Shown one piece after another: positions 49,572 to 58,936 of a DNA stretch of 64,000 bases. Position 1 is the stretch's first letter, and each line of letters starts with the position of its first letter. The position numbers and the translations under genes were made by a program. The notes beneath the pieces were generated by a model. That model searched no databases. It had not been told where the DNA came from and was given only the letters and a program-made list of their open reading frames with translations. The DNA is taken from assembly GCA_030674185.1 (NCBI GenBank), contig CM060305.1, forward strand, positions 168,307,736 through 168,371,735. The letters are read 5' to 3'. This DNA is from Monoplex corrugatus. Its lineage: Eukaryota > Mollusca > Gastropoda > Littorinimorpha > Ranellidae.

Positions 49572-50351
49572 GAGAGAGAGAGAAACAGAGAAAGAAAGAA
49601 AGAAAGAGAGAGAAAGAGAGAGAGAGAAAGACAGAGAGAGATAGAGATAGAGAGAGAAAGAGAGAAAGAGACAGAGAGATACAGAGAAAGCAAGACAGAG
49701 AGAGACAGAGACAAAGACACAAGAGAGAGAGAGAGAGGGGGAGGGAGAGAGAGAGAGGGAGAGAGAGAGAGAGATAGACAGACAGCGAGAGAGAGACAGA
49801 CAGACAGAGACAGACAAAAACAGAGATAAGAGAGAAAGATATAGAGAGATAGAGAATGAGAGAGAGAGACAGAAACAGAGAGAGTGAAAGACAGAGAGAA
49901 TAAGTAACCTTACCTGAGAACAGCGATGACAGTTGGTAGTGAGGCACTTGAGGCCTGCCGAGTTGGGCTGGCTGCGACTCTTGGACTTGCCCTTGCACAC
50001 GTTGTTGGCCATGTTGAGGAACATCTGCACCCTCTCCATCTTGGTCAGCTCCCGCCCCAGCTTCCTCAAGTCCCCCAATTCCTGACGTCGGGACATGTTG
50101 GAAGGCATCTCGCTGGAACGACCCATCTTTCTCCCAGCTGCCGCGACGGCCTTGGATTTGATGATGGAGGAAGGGTTGGGTTGGGTGAATGGGGTGGTGG
50201 AGGTGGAGGAGGTGGGTCCTCTCTTGTTGGGGCCATATTTGCTGTACAAGATGTCCAGAGGACGGGGCTCGAAGGACACGTTGATGCGTTCTGCAGGCAT
50301 GTTGTCTGGGGGACGTGTCTGATCTCCACACAGGGTCTCGCCAAATCTCAC
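36448..50351 (-). CDS. Unrecognised host gene, two exons seen
   Basis: Exon at about 50351-49914 ends HRCSQ with donor CAG|GTAAGG. The next exon, 37788-36448, begins after TTTGACTTTGCAG with [12 protein letters not shown] in phase 0 and runs about 446 codons to a stop. The intron is 12.1 kb and full of repeats. The first exon has [19 protein letters not shown], a Ser/Thr/Pro-rich part, a charged helix-like [19 protein letters not shown] and a Cys/His cluster near the donor. The second has [20 protein letters not shown], a basic [11 protein letters not shown] patch (possible nuclear signal) and Ser-rich low complexity. Its GC content and clean frame contrast with the AT-rich surroundings, which supports a real gene. 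An in-frame TAA about 10 nt upstream of 50351 means the exon starts by splicing there (perhaps at 50357), so more 5' exons are expected beyond. No family recognised. Confidence 0.7.
37795..38172. repeat. 23-26-bp minisatellite at an acceptor
   Basis: About 15 copies of GAAGGATTATGTTACTGAGC plus AAAGAA, starting within 10 bp of the acceptor of the minus-strand exon 37788. It forms the last part of that gene's 12-kb intron. Confidence 0.93.
38340..39090 (+). mobile_element. SINE-like repeat split by a LINE fragment
   Basis: Parts at about 38340-38436 and 38865-39090 align, in inverse orientation, with the repeat at 48490-48800. Shared pieces are TTTCCATGAACTATCCGACA, GGATCTTTAATGTGCAT and GATATTCCGCATGCATG. 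Near 39021 there is CCGAACCCAGAACCTTCTGA, like a tRNA-derived B-box region read in reverse. A 9-bp target duplication flanks the LINE between the halves. Confidence 0.65.
38446..38855 (+). mobile_element. LINE 3' fragment A (reverse transcriptase C-terminus)
   Basis: 5'-truncated copy encoding [18 protein letters not shown] and GHLEH-type downstream sequence ending [14 protein letters not shown]. It ends in an ATG-triplet tail. ATCCGACAC occurs at both 38437-38445 and 38856-38864, a 9-bp target duplication. Same family as copies at 55.8-56.5 and 58.9-59.8 kb; clade not assigned. Confidence 0.85.
39204..39400. mobile_element. Nested palindromic TTAA MITE, copy 2
   Basis: Same structure as the 33.3-kb copy: TTAACCCTTTGACTCCCGCA at the left, GTCAAAGGGTTAA at the right, and an inner palindrome centred near CTCCCTACAGGAAG. 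Inserted just downstream of the split SINE. Confidence 0.8.
39838..42530. repeat. 20-bp satellite-like array, 2.7 kb
   Basis: About 130-140 copies of ATGAAGACATACACTATAGG with sparse variants (ATGTAG, AGAATG, CACACAC, TACAGG) and many one-base deletions. It ends exactly where the CR1/L2-like element starts. A trace of the unit (ACACACTATAGAAG) follows that element's 3' tail, so the LINE inserted into the array. Confidence 0.96.
42531..46847 (+). mobile_element. Near full-length CR1/L2-like non-LTR retrotransposon
   Basis: About 350 bp of 5' leader, one long ORF and a 3' end that finishes GCGCTATATAAATA followed by ATT triplets, the usual style of CR1/L2-like tails. The 3' terminal segment is present twice (about 46550-46605 and 46785-46845), with (GT)n at 46419-46500 and (GTAT)n between. 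The array unit on both sides marks the insertion site. Confidence 0.85.
42883..46257 (+). pseudogene. CR1/L2-like endonuclease-reverse transcriptase with one stop
   Basis: Drives target-primed reverse transcription of its own RNA. From ATG 42883 the reading is about 1,124 codons. Order: N-terminal part with a Ser/Pro-rich repeat (about residues 70-168); apurinic-type endonuclease with N180 (FNAQSI), E209 (TETW), D326 (GDIN) and H397 (SDH); reverse transcriptase with [30 protein letters not shown] and FYADDTQL (D about 847); then a C-terminal domain to LFSSA. The single lesion is TAA at 45877-45879 (codon about 999), where the sequence context suggests a former CAA. All catalytic residues remain, so the copy looks young. 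Confidence 0.92.
46887..47072. repeat. (GT)n-rich microsatellite
   Basis: Interrupted GT/GTAT tracts after the LINE tail. Confidence 0.9.
47080..47440. repeat. 31-bp minisatellite
   Basis: About 11 copies of a unit containing GGAGGACTTTACCTGCTTGG and CATTGCTAATT, in the intron of the minus-strand gene. Confidence 0.93.
47545..47620. mobile_element. Partial palindromic TTAA MITE (right arm)
   Basis: GATAGGGTGAAGGAGTCAAA and then TGCGAGAATCAAAGAGTTAA match the right inner and outer arms of the 33.3, 39.2 and 48.9-kb MITEs. The left half is missing. Confidence 0.6.
47835..48280. repeat. (CTAT)n/(CTGT)n tetranucleotide array
   Basis: About 440 bp of CTAT with interspersed CTGT. The frames rich in Leu-Ser-Ile-Tyr are by-products of the repeat. 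Confidence 0.97.
48490..48830 (-). mobile_element. SINE-like repeat, second copy
   Basis: On the minus strand it carries GGGATCTTTAACGTGCATG and GATATTCCGCATGCGTG, then a part resembling the end of a tRNA-derived head (CCGATTGGAAGTCCACG). It matches the split copy at 38.3-39.1 kb in inverse orientation. Confidence 0.6.
48902..49094. mobile_element. Nested palindromic TTAA MITE, copy 3
   Basis: TTAACCCTTTGACATCCGCA at the left and AGTCAAAAAGTTAA at the right, with an inner palindrome centred on CTTCCTGCAGGAAG. It sits about 70 bp beyond the SINE-like repeat, the same neighbour relation as at 39.2 kb. Confidence 0.8.
49330..49502 (-). mobile_element. tRNA-Lys-like SINE head
   Basis: On the minus strand, CCCAATAGCTCAGTTGTTAG then AGCG is a near-ideal tRNA D-arm/A-box. 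CTCTTAACTCAGGGGTTGTG follows, recalling the anticodon arm of tRNA-Lys(CTT), and a later GAGTTCAATTCC resembles a B-box. The cloverleaf does not close cleanly, so this is a tRNA-derived SINE or pseudo-tRNA rather than a working gene. Confidence 0.6.
49513..49905. repeat. (GA)n-rich array next to a donor
   Basis: About 390 bp of GA with AC and AT interruptions, ending roughly 10 bp inside the intron from the donor of the minus-strand exon at 49914. Confidence 0.97.
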
Positions 50352-50689
50352 GTCATGCTCTTACAGTCTTATAGTAGAAGGACGGTGCTTTTACACTGTT
50401 CTGTTTATGGTGGTAGGTGGATGCCTTTATCTCGGCGTTTGTGGCACACCATCCACCTGGATTCGATGTTTGGTCTCTGGTGTCATGAGGTCATGTGGTC
50501 TGTGGATAATAAGGATTGAACACTATTGGAGTTAAAGGATACGGACGTAGAAAATAAGTAATGATATCATTTAGTTTTCAGTATCATACAAATGAAATTA
50601 AAGAAGCAATAAGAGTTCTGGAATGTATGTAACTTTCTGAGAGCAAGACAATATTCACATTTGTCTTCTTTGGTCAGAAGTGCACTATA

Positions 50690-50835
50690 CAAACCAACAA
50701 ACAAACGAACGAACGAACGAACGAGCGAGCAAGCAAGCAAGCCAGCAAGCAACCCACCAACCAACAAACCCACCACCAACCAACCAACTAACCAACCAAC
50801 TAACCAAACAACCGACCAACCAAATGAATAAACAA
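50690..50835. repeat. Tetranucleotide low-complexity tract
   Basis: AACG, GCAA and CCAA-type runs grading into each other. Confidence 0.85.
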
Positions 50836-50869
50836 ACAAAGAATGAAACAAACAAGATGTCATGTTCTT

Positions 50870-51330
50870 GTGTTTAGAACAACGGATTAACGACAGGAAG
50901 GTTCGAATTCCGTCTGACCAAACTTTTGCTGGTATTTTCAGTTCCAGCTGGGGCCCACCCAGAGTTGACTGAGCCATAGACTCAACTGGAGCACTTGGGA
51001 CCACACAACTGAGTTTCATCCATACGGATGAAATGTTGAGAGTGTTATTGACATTTTGACCAACACCGCAGGTGTCTGTATCCTAGAAAGTGACTTGGCT
51101 AAGCAGTAAGTTGAAAACTGTAATGCATGTATGAATGGAGTGGATCTCGTAAATGATGCATTAACAGGCTACGAACGAACACATTTTTCAGGGAAAGAAA
51201 TCGAGCGAAATGTGATACTATGTGGTTACACGGTTAGGAAGACAGACCATACTCATTTTGTCATAATTCAGTTAAAGATGCCTTTACCAAATTCTCCGGA
51301 CAATACTAGTAATTTCTCAAAGTGCTAGGC
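50870..51330 (+). mobile_element. tRNA-derived SINE, plus orientation
   Basis: Head with GGAAGGTTCGAATTCCGTC, containing a full B-box, then a body with CACCGCAGGTGTCTGTATCC at about 51063-51085. This is the same core as in the 14.9, 51.4 and 54.9-kb copies. The 3' limit is uncertain. Confidence 0.65.
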
Positions 51331-51334
51331 CTAT

Positions 51335-51680
51335 GCTGATGATGACGATGGGGATGATAATCAAATGCTGTGGGCTTCTATGCTGGATTGAGACTGCATG
51401 ACTGTGCTGTGCTCCAGGTCTATTTTCTTAATATCTTCTGGCGTCAACCACGCCCGAGAACATTTTAACAACATTCTTAGTGAAGTATCAATGATGCATC
51501 CGTGAAGTGTACGAAACTCGACTTTGTAGTCCCAGTCCTCCCAGTAAGTCCATAGCACGCTCAGCTCTTGGTAGGAGCCGACTGAAGACCGAAAAATCCC
51601 ACAATGATTTTGACAGGAACGACAGGGGTCCGAACCCACAACATTCCAGTCAGTAGTCCGTTGTGGAGGCAGGTGGACAC
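51335..51680 (-). mobile_element. tRNA-derived SINE, minus orientation
   Basis: Reverse-oriented relative of the preceding SINE: an ATC/ATG tail at 51335-51365, a body with CATAGCACGCTCAGCTCTTG, and the head side with GGGTCCGAACCCACAACATT (B-box in reverse). The two SINEs lie tail to tail. Confidence 0.65.
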
Positions 51681-51794
51681 CACGGCCACTTTTTCTTTCT
51701 CTCTCTTGCTCGTACACACACACACACACACACCCACACACGCGCACACACACACACTCACACATACACGCACGCACGCACGCGCGCATACACA

Positions 51795-51858
51795 TACACT
51801 CTTACAGTCCCACTGAACCTTTTCAGATAGGAATCAACTCACACACACACACATACAC

Positions 51859-51908
<50 letters not shown>

Positions 51909-51985
51909 CGCACACACACTCTCTCTCTCCCCCTCCCCCGTCTAATATCACTTATAGTGAAAAGACGTTAAATCAAAGAACGAAC
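51795..51985 (+). mobile_element. Internally deleted RNase H-type LINE copy (ends only)
   Basis: CAGTCCCACTGAACCTTTTC and GGAATCAAC near 51803-51840 match the start of the next element (about 52010). After (CA)n, TCACTTATAGTGAAAAGACG at about 51950 matches the 3' tail of that element near 54390. So only the two ends remain. Confidence 0.6.
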
Positions 51986-52058
51986 GAACACACACACACA
52001 CTCTCTCTCTCTGACAGTTCCACTGAACATTTTCAGAGAGGAATCAACTGGGCTGAAA

Positions 52059-53178
52059 ATGACACGCTCGAAACGTTGTCTCACCAAAGTGAAATCAAAG
52101 AACACCACCACCAGGACAAACAACACCACATCTGCGACACCATCAACTTCCAATACCATAGAATGATAGATGACAATCTTTCCCAAAACAAAGTATCCGA
52201 TCCGACAGGTTTGCCTTCCACGAGTCAGCCACCAAATGTTCCACAACCACAGTCGCTGTCAAGAGGCGGTAAAAGAAATAGATATTCTGAAAAATGCAGT
52301 CCACCAAATGTCTATACAAATCAGCAGCATCACAGACATGCTTCGATCTGACAGAAAACTTTTACTAGCAAACAACACAAAACGTTACAAGAGCTGCGCG
52401 AAGTCAAAAAGTGCACAATACTTACAACCACCACAGCGTGCCAGACTGATTCTGCAGTCCATGGTGATTATACCACCACACCACAGACGGACAAATTTTC
52501 ATCATATGCGGAATGCGCAGCTCAACGGCCCAAAGCAGAAGATCGGGCAAGTATTGATCTTCGACGGAAAACTGTCATCAAGCAAAAATCTGACGTCTCT
52601 ATCAAACGTGACGTCAAAACTGCTGTATCTACACGTCCCACATCTAAGTCCAGTGTTCTCCCACGTGTTCTCATCATTCATGACTCTGTCTTAACTATAG
52701 TGGATGGAAAGAGATTAGGTTCGTCCTACGGTTTCCAGGTGGCGACGAGGAAGATACGTACCATCGAGGACTGTAAGAGAAGTATTGAAAAATATAAAGA
52801 AGAGCTGACACCTGAACCTGACTGTGTTCTTTTACACGTGGGGATAACGGATCTAAAAACAAAGGAGCCAAAAGTATGTACTACAAATCTAGATCTCTGT
52901 CTGTGTAAAATCTATCAACACCCAATTTCCGAAAGCCAAGGTATATATATATATTTAACGCTCAGCAAATTAGAACGAACCAATCTTCCAATGCATGCCT
53001 CTTGTCTTCGCACATACAATGCAATCAAATTGTTGCCGCTTGATGAACAAAGGAAAATCGCTTCTAACACCACCATGGAAAATAGCATTGAAACAGAAAC
53101 AAAAGTAAGATCAGACACCGACTTTCCAAAAAGAGCTAAATCAATATCCCCACAGGTCACACTTTCATACAGCTGATA
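52059..53178 (+). pseudogene. LINE ORF1 remnant with coiled coil and SGNH-like domain
   Basis: Begins at an ATG (MTRSKRCLTKVKSK), hits a TGA near 52161, and continues in the same frame with a coiled-coil-like EAVKEIDILKNAVHQMSIQ. It then shifts frame near 52430 to VLIIHDSVLTIVDGKRLGSS, TPEPDCVLLHVGITDL and NLPMHASCLRTYNA. The HDSV and HVGITDL blocks resemble blocks I and III of SGNH/GDSL hydrolases, which occur in ORF1 of some LINEs. In the usual family motif the ITDL is a GxND; here Thr replaces Asn. Broken, hence pseudogene. Confidence 0.7.
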
Positions 53179-53189
53179 TTATGAAAGGC

Positions 53190-54122
53190 TCTGGAATTGA
53201 TCTAGAAGCAGATCCTGTAACTTTAAGACCTTCCTTTTCACCATTACCCTATTGGAAACTTCAAAGAGCACGATTTGACATACATCACACTGACTTAAAA
53301 AAAAGAAGATAATACCAACTTTTTGGCAAGTCAAGTTAAATGTCATATAGAAGATTTTTATTCCGATCACTTGAAAGTTTACACTGATGGATCAATAATT
53401 GAAAGACAAGCAGGCTCAGCGTTTTTAATATCTGCTTTCAAAATTGAGAAATCTTTCTATATATTACTTAATAAATCTGTCTTTACCGCTGAACTCTTTG
53501 CAATCTTAATGGCTTTGAATTATATGATAAATCTTCTAGGACATTTCCTCAGATACTTTTTTGCGTTGATTCAAAATCTGTACTTCAAGCTCTTGAATTA
53601 TAAAAATTACGAACAAGATCTGAAATTATATTGGAAATTACTCACTTGATTCATAGTTTATCTTTAAGAGGCATTGATATTACTTTCTGCTGGATACCAT
53701 CTCATAGTTCTTTTCATTATAATGAAATGGTTGATAGGGCTGCCAGACAGGGGGCAAAGAGCTCACCAGATTCAAATCATATACAACTTTCCCTCTCACT
53801 GCATGAGTGTTATACCTTAGTGGACACCTACGTATGGATGCAGTTTCAAAATAAACAGAAAAAGTATGAAAACTGTTACATGAACTTTGAAATTAGCAAA
53901 ACACATAAGCAGTTTCCTGCCAGCAGAACTATACAATCCCTTATGTATAGGTGGAAACTTGATGCATTTAAAACAAAATACACCAGGAATATAGTGTGTC
54001 TGTGTGGAAAGAAGACTACACATAGTCATATTCTTTCATGCGTTCGGGTAAAACGACACATTCCTACGCTATCTACGAAGACAGTTTCTGACATATTTGC
54101 CTCACCAGTCTTAACATATTAA
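53190..54122 (+). pseudogene. RNase H domain remnant of a LINE
   Basis: A linker with YWKLQRARFDIHH leads to RNase H type I: LKVYTDGSI (first Asp), FTAELFAILMAL (Glu), CVDSKSVLQALE in a shifted frame near 53565 (second Asp), and FCWIPSHSSF with EMVDRAARQG (His, last Asp). A Cys/His segment, VCLCGKKTTHSHILSC, closes the protein. At least one frameshift (about 53550-53640). Confidence 0.8.
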
Positions 54123-54829
54123 TTTTTTGTTAGCCTGTCAAAAAGTCCTATAGCGAATTATCTTTAACACGCCGTTATTTCATATGTTCAATGTTATGGT
54201 TAGCCAATCTTACTGTTTCAATCGTTAATTATGATAACGTCATTTGTGAATTTTTCCTTCTCGTCTTCGGCACAGTTGTTTACTGGTTCATTTCTTTTTC
54301 CTGAAGATTAACTATTTCCAAGTATCCTCTTCATTCCTCATGTATCCTCCTTTTTGCTTTTGTTTTTGTTTAGTTTTTTTGTCTAAAATCACTTTAGTGA
54401 ATAGACATTAAATGAAAGACCACCACACTCTTACACATTACGCATACAAGCGAAAACCTCTGGTTACCAAGGTGGAAATGTGGGAAAGCCTAAAGATCAG
54501 AGATGTTCCAGGAATAAAACCGGCACTGATTGTTCTGGCATCATTAATCATACGTTAAGATCAACATCAACTGCTTTATGATTGCTCAGTATAAACATTG
54601 TGTTCATTGATCCTTTAGCATATTTACAGTTTATGTGCACGTGTTTTTTGCTATTTCGAAATGGATTAAAAAAAAAAGTCTTGTGTATTCATTTTATTTC
54701 TACACAGTGCAAATGTATACGTGATTACTGATTTTGACATCCCTCCCCCAAACATCCTTGAAATGAAAATGTCCCAGACTTAATCAATAAACTATTCATT
54801 CTTCATTCATTCTATTGAATTGTAACCGG

Positions 54830-55085
54830 CTCCTACCCACAGTTGGGCGTGCTATGGGCTGATTGGGAAGACTGTGACAATGCAGTCGAGTCTCATCCAC
54901 TTCACGGATGCTTTATTGAGGGTGTTACTCGTATCTTCTGACCAGCACCGCAGGTGTCTGTATCTCTCGGGCCTGGTTGACGCCAGGATATGTTATGATA
55001 GTAAACGTATAGTACAGCCCTGTCACGCAGTCTCAGTCCAAAATGGAATTCCATAGGATCATGGTTATCATCCTCATCGACATCA
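54830..55085 (+). mobile_element. SINE body, same family as 14.9 kb
   Basis: Contains CACCGCAGGTGTCTGTATCT at about 54943-54963, GTTGGGCGTGCTATGGGCTG upstream and an ATC-triplet tail to 55085. The tRNA-like head is missing or eroded. A further reverse fragment may lie at about 55340-55440. Confidence 0.65.
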
Positions 55086-55783
55086 TCATCATTGCATTGT
55101 AAAAACTGTGCCAGCTTCTGTGGGCATGAAAATGGCGTAGAAATTGGGACCAAAAAACAAAACAAAACAAAAAATGTGAGCACAAAGGTAACTTCCTTGA
55201 GTGCCATAATCCTAACAAAAAATCTACATGTACTGAATTGAATGTTTGTGTGCAAGACTCAGTGGTCAGCAAACAGAACACATTCTGCACAGTTCCAAAC
55301 ACCTGGAGCCAGACTGAATGCATCACTAAGCAGCAGGAGCTAAGTTAATCCTATTGTGCAGTGACACCGAACAACGCCAATGGCTAATACGAAGCACGCC
55401 TAGTGCCCAACTCTTGGTGGGAACATGGCAGTATTATGTCTGTCTGTCTGTCGCTCTCAGCCTGCTACTTACCATGGTGTCATGACTGATTCTGCTTCGC
55501 TAATCTAGCAGCACACTTTGTCTGTGGCGGCATTATTCATTGGGCTTATTTATTATGTATCATTCTTGTATAGCACTGTTCCACACATTCACACAGACTC
55601 ACTGTGCCTTACATATAATCAGACTTTTCGGTGTTGCAGAGAGAACTCAAGCTGTTAGGTTAACTGACTACATTCCACTATCTTGCTGCACAGTCTGTAT
55701 CTTTGGTGGGGCGTGTGCATGTTGTGTGTTTTATGTTTCCATAACCCAAGCACTGACATGCTTACTGGACCTTTATTACATGT

Positions 55784-56521
55784 CATCATCATCAGGTGCC
55801 CTGCCGCATGGCGTTGGCGACCATGGACTTCCAACCATCTCTATTCTTGTTGCCACAAGCATCTCCCCACCTCTCATCCCCAGCCACTCTGCAAGTCCGT
55901 CCAGCATTCTCTCCCTGGGTCTACCTGGTGCTCTCTTTCCCTCCAGCTTTCCCGTTGTGACCAGGTGCTCCAAATCCCCCTTCCTCATAAAATGGCCTAT
56001 AAATGTTGCCTGTCTTTTCCTAATCTTCCTTATGAATGATCTACCTGTGTCTGCCTTCATCAAGACTGTCTCGTTTGTTTTCTTTGCTGTCCATGGAACT
56101 CTCAACATTCTTCTGAGAAACCACATCTCGGCTGCCTCAATCTTGCTCTGGCTTTGCTTGTTGACTGTCCACGCCTCGCATCCGTACAACAGTATTGGTT
56201 CTATTAACATTCAAGGACTCTCTTTCTGATGTTAATTGATAGGCATTTGTTGGTAAGAATGCTTGTCATCTTCTTGAATGCTGTTTTGGCTTGGCCGATT
56301 CTGCCAGCTATTTCCGATGTGCATCTGCCGTCTGATGAAATGACCGTTCCCAGGTATTTGAACTTATTAACCTGTGTCAAGGTTGTGCCATTTGCTGTTA
56401 TTTTGCATGAGGGGATTCATATTTTTTACTGATCACCATGACTTCAGTCTTCCTGCTGTTTAGTTCCAACCCCTTACCTTTGCTTTCTATTTCTAGTATA
56501 TTCACAAGGTTTTGTAGGTCA
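55784..56521 (-). mobile_element. LINE 3' fragment B (reverse transcriptase C-terminus)
   Basis: On the minus strand: C-terminal RT part with [37 protein letters not shown] and [15 protein letters not shown], ending in ATG triplets. The 5' truncation is at GACCTACAAAACC. ATTACATGT at 55775-55783 and 56522-56530 is a 9-bp target duplication. Confidence 0.88.
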
Positions 56522-56654
56522 ATTACATGTACATTTGATAGTCTGCTTAGTATATAACCAAGAAGAGGGTTTTAAGCACTGGCACGTCCACACACATATG
56601 TCGTGTTGACTTGGGAGATGGAAAAATCTCCACCATTTGTCAGTAAGAAATAGT

Positions 56655-56756
56655 TCTGATATGTGTGTGTGTGCGCGCGCGCGCGCGCGCGCGCGTGTGT
56701 GTGTGTGTGGGAGAGAGAGAGAGAGAGAGAGAGAGAAGAAAGAAAGAAAGAAAGAA

Positions 56757-56802
<46 letters not shown>

Positions 56803-56805
56803 TCG
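56655..56805. repeat. (GC)n(GT)n(GA)n(GAAA)n compound microsatellite
   Basis: CG-alternating run at 56672-56695, then GT, GA, GAAA and GA again. Confidence 0.95.
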
Positions 56806-57109
56806 TATTGAATATATATAGACAAACGTCGTATTGAAACCATCATCGCTAAGAATTGAATCGTGCCTTAATTAATACTGAATAAACACACATGTAAGGG
56901 AACACAATGCACTCGAGCCAACTTTTTTCTTTTATAATCATTCTCATACATGCAATCATGTTTTTCCTTTCGCAGAATTACAGTGCAACCTTGAAAGCTT
57001 CTTTTAACAATTATACAATACCTTTCTTTGCATGAATTATCCTATCGCCAGCGGCAACTTTCCAACTCAGTTTTGTTGTCATGGTAAAAACCAAGACACT
57101 TATAATAGG

Positions 57110-58830
57110 AATTTGCACTGTTTAGTTTCTCACATCCATAAAACCATCTTTGCTTTGACCAAAGGTAGCCCCATTTTCTGAGAGCATAACTTTTGTCTTT
57201 TCAAGATCAGAGTAGGCACATCTTCGGAGATGAAATAACAAGTTCAAGTGTTTTTGCAAGCCAACAACGGAATATGAAAATAAAACGATACCATCAGCAA
57301 AGACATATACCATGCCTGTCTTGTTTCAAAATTTCATGAGCAAGTTCATTAATTAGAAATAGGAAATTATTGACGATGCCACAAAACATTGTTTCAGTCC
57401 TTGCATGCATTCAAAAGAGTTTGAAAACTCATCATCACATCTTACACACGCTTTAACAGTTTTATACGTATAACCAAAGGACATAACTGTTGAGAATTAT
57501 CTCCCATGTTGTATAGAACTTCTCAAATCTAACACAGTTTGCGCTACCCATTCAGCTAGCATAGAAGCAGATACAAAGTACAAAAACAGTAAGCTCAGAA
57601 CACTCCTCGAATTATACGTATTCTTCAAAATAGCGAGCATTTTTACCTTGCATATCAGTGTTGAATAAACAGATCACAAAATGGGACTTTTGATATTGCC
57701 ATAAGCTTTTCAAAAATCTATGCATGCAATGTACAATTTGGCATTTTTGGACAATTGTTTCTGTAAACAAGCATAGAGAGTGAAAAAATGATAAATAGGT
57801 GAGTAATTCCTGCCAAATCCAGCTTGACTCTATGATATCATTTGTCTTAGACCAAATTGATAACTGTTCAATACCCAGGTAAACACCTTGCCCAATGTAT
57901 TCATCAGGGATATTCCTCTGTAATTATCTGGGTCATCCATACTTCCCTCTTTATGCAATGGCACGATAACAGATTTGGTCCATTCTGTCGGATAAATGCC
58001 TTTGTCGAACGTGGAATTAAACAGTTCAACTAAGAAAGGAATATTCTGAGCTTACGGTTTTTGTGCTTTGTATCTGCTTCTATGCTAGCTGAATGAGTAG
58101 CGCAAACTGTGTTGGATTTGAGAAGTTTTGCAATATGGGAGATAATTCCTACGTGACTCTCAAGAGTTATGTCCTTTAATTAATATAAGAAAGGAATAAT
58201 AATTTTTTTCCGAAATCTTTAACATTTCGTTTAGAATACCGTCTCGTCCTGCTGCTTAGCCGTTTTATTATTATTATTAATTTTTTTTTATAATTCTAAT
58301 TGTCTTTTTCACTTTTTGACTCTGTTATAACAGCATCTGATAAGTCATCATTAGTGTTTTGGTCTGGCAACGAACCTTCTTGGATTACGTCTTCTTCCAA
58401 CCCCTGCATTAGTATGGTTCTGAAATGGTCAAACCATGTGTCTTTTGAAAAATCACTTGAATGCATCAATTTCCGTCTGCGTTTCTTTCTTTCCGATCAG
58501 AAATATTTTGGATTGTCTACTGAATTCAACAAATTCTCACCTTGCATATTCTTGTAATCCTGCTGTTTAGACTTCAAAAACTGTTTATATTCCACTCTTT
58601 CTTTCCTGCAACAATCTCTGTCCCTGTCGTCTTTAGTTCTACAATATTGTAATAATCGCCTGGCAGTTCTCTTCTTACATAGACACTCATAATCAAGCCA
58701 TGTAGAAAAATTATTAAGTCTTCCGCTAACCCCTGTTTTTCTACTCATACATTTCGCTGCATTGATCATATTGGCTGTGAACTTTTCGACAGTCAAGTCG
58801 ATGTCCATATCAGCCAGCTGGCATGCTTCT
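57110..58830 (-). pseudogene. Decayed LINE reverse transcriptase
   Basis: Minus strand from 58808: a pre-RT segment with TWLDYECLCKKRTARRLL and a run ending NPKYF. Further on, near 57300-57130, comes VFADGIVLFSYSVVGLQKHL then DLEKTKVMLSENGATFG, the RT palm, with Gly where the second catalytic Asp is expected (normally ADD). Stops and shifts occur between. An inverted duplication (57479-57603 versus 58043-58174) lies inside. Confidence 0.75.
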
Positions 58831-58936
58831 TCTAATGTATTTGCGAAACTGGCAAATGAAATGTTATCGTAAACTCATCCTTCTTCTCATCACTCCAAAT
58901 ACTTCTTTCAATTGTGCTACTTTAGATTTTAACATG

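Larger units (their letters stand above)
52008..54420 (+). mobile_element. RNase H-bearing LINE (I-like) with the EN/RT core deleted
   Basis: Starts like the 51.8-kb fragment and ends TCACTTTAGTGAATAGACAT, also shared. It keeps ORF1 and the C-terminal linker plus RNase H domain. The endonuclease and most of the reverse transcriptase are absent between about 53160 and 53190. RNase H plus non-LTR structure fits the I group (family knowledge); assignment is tentative. Confidence 0.75.

Noticed and set aside
49491..49910. Leu/Ser-rich extension of the minus-strand gene after 49914
   Set aside because: It is translation of the (GA)n array past a good GTAAGG donor.
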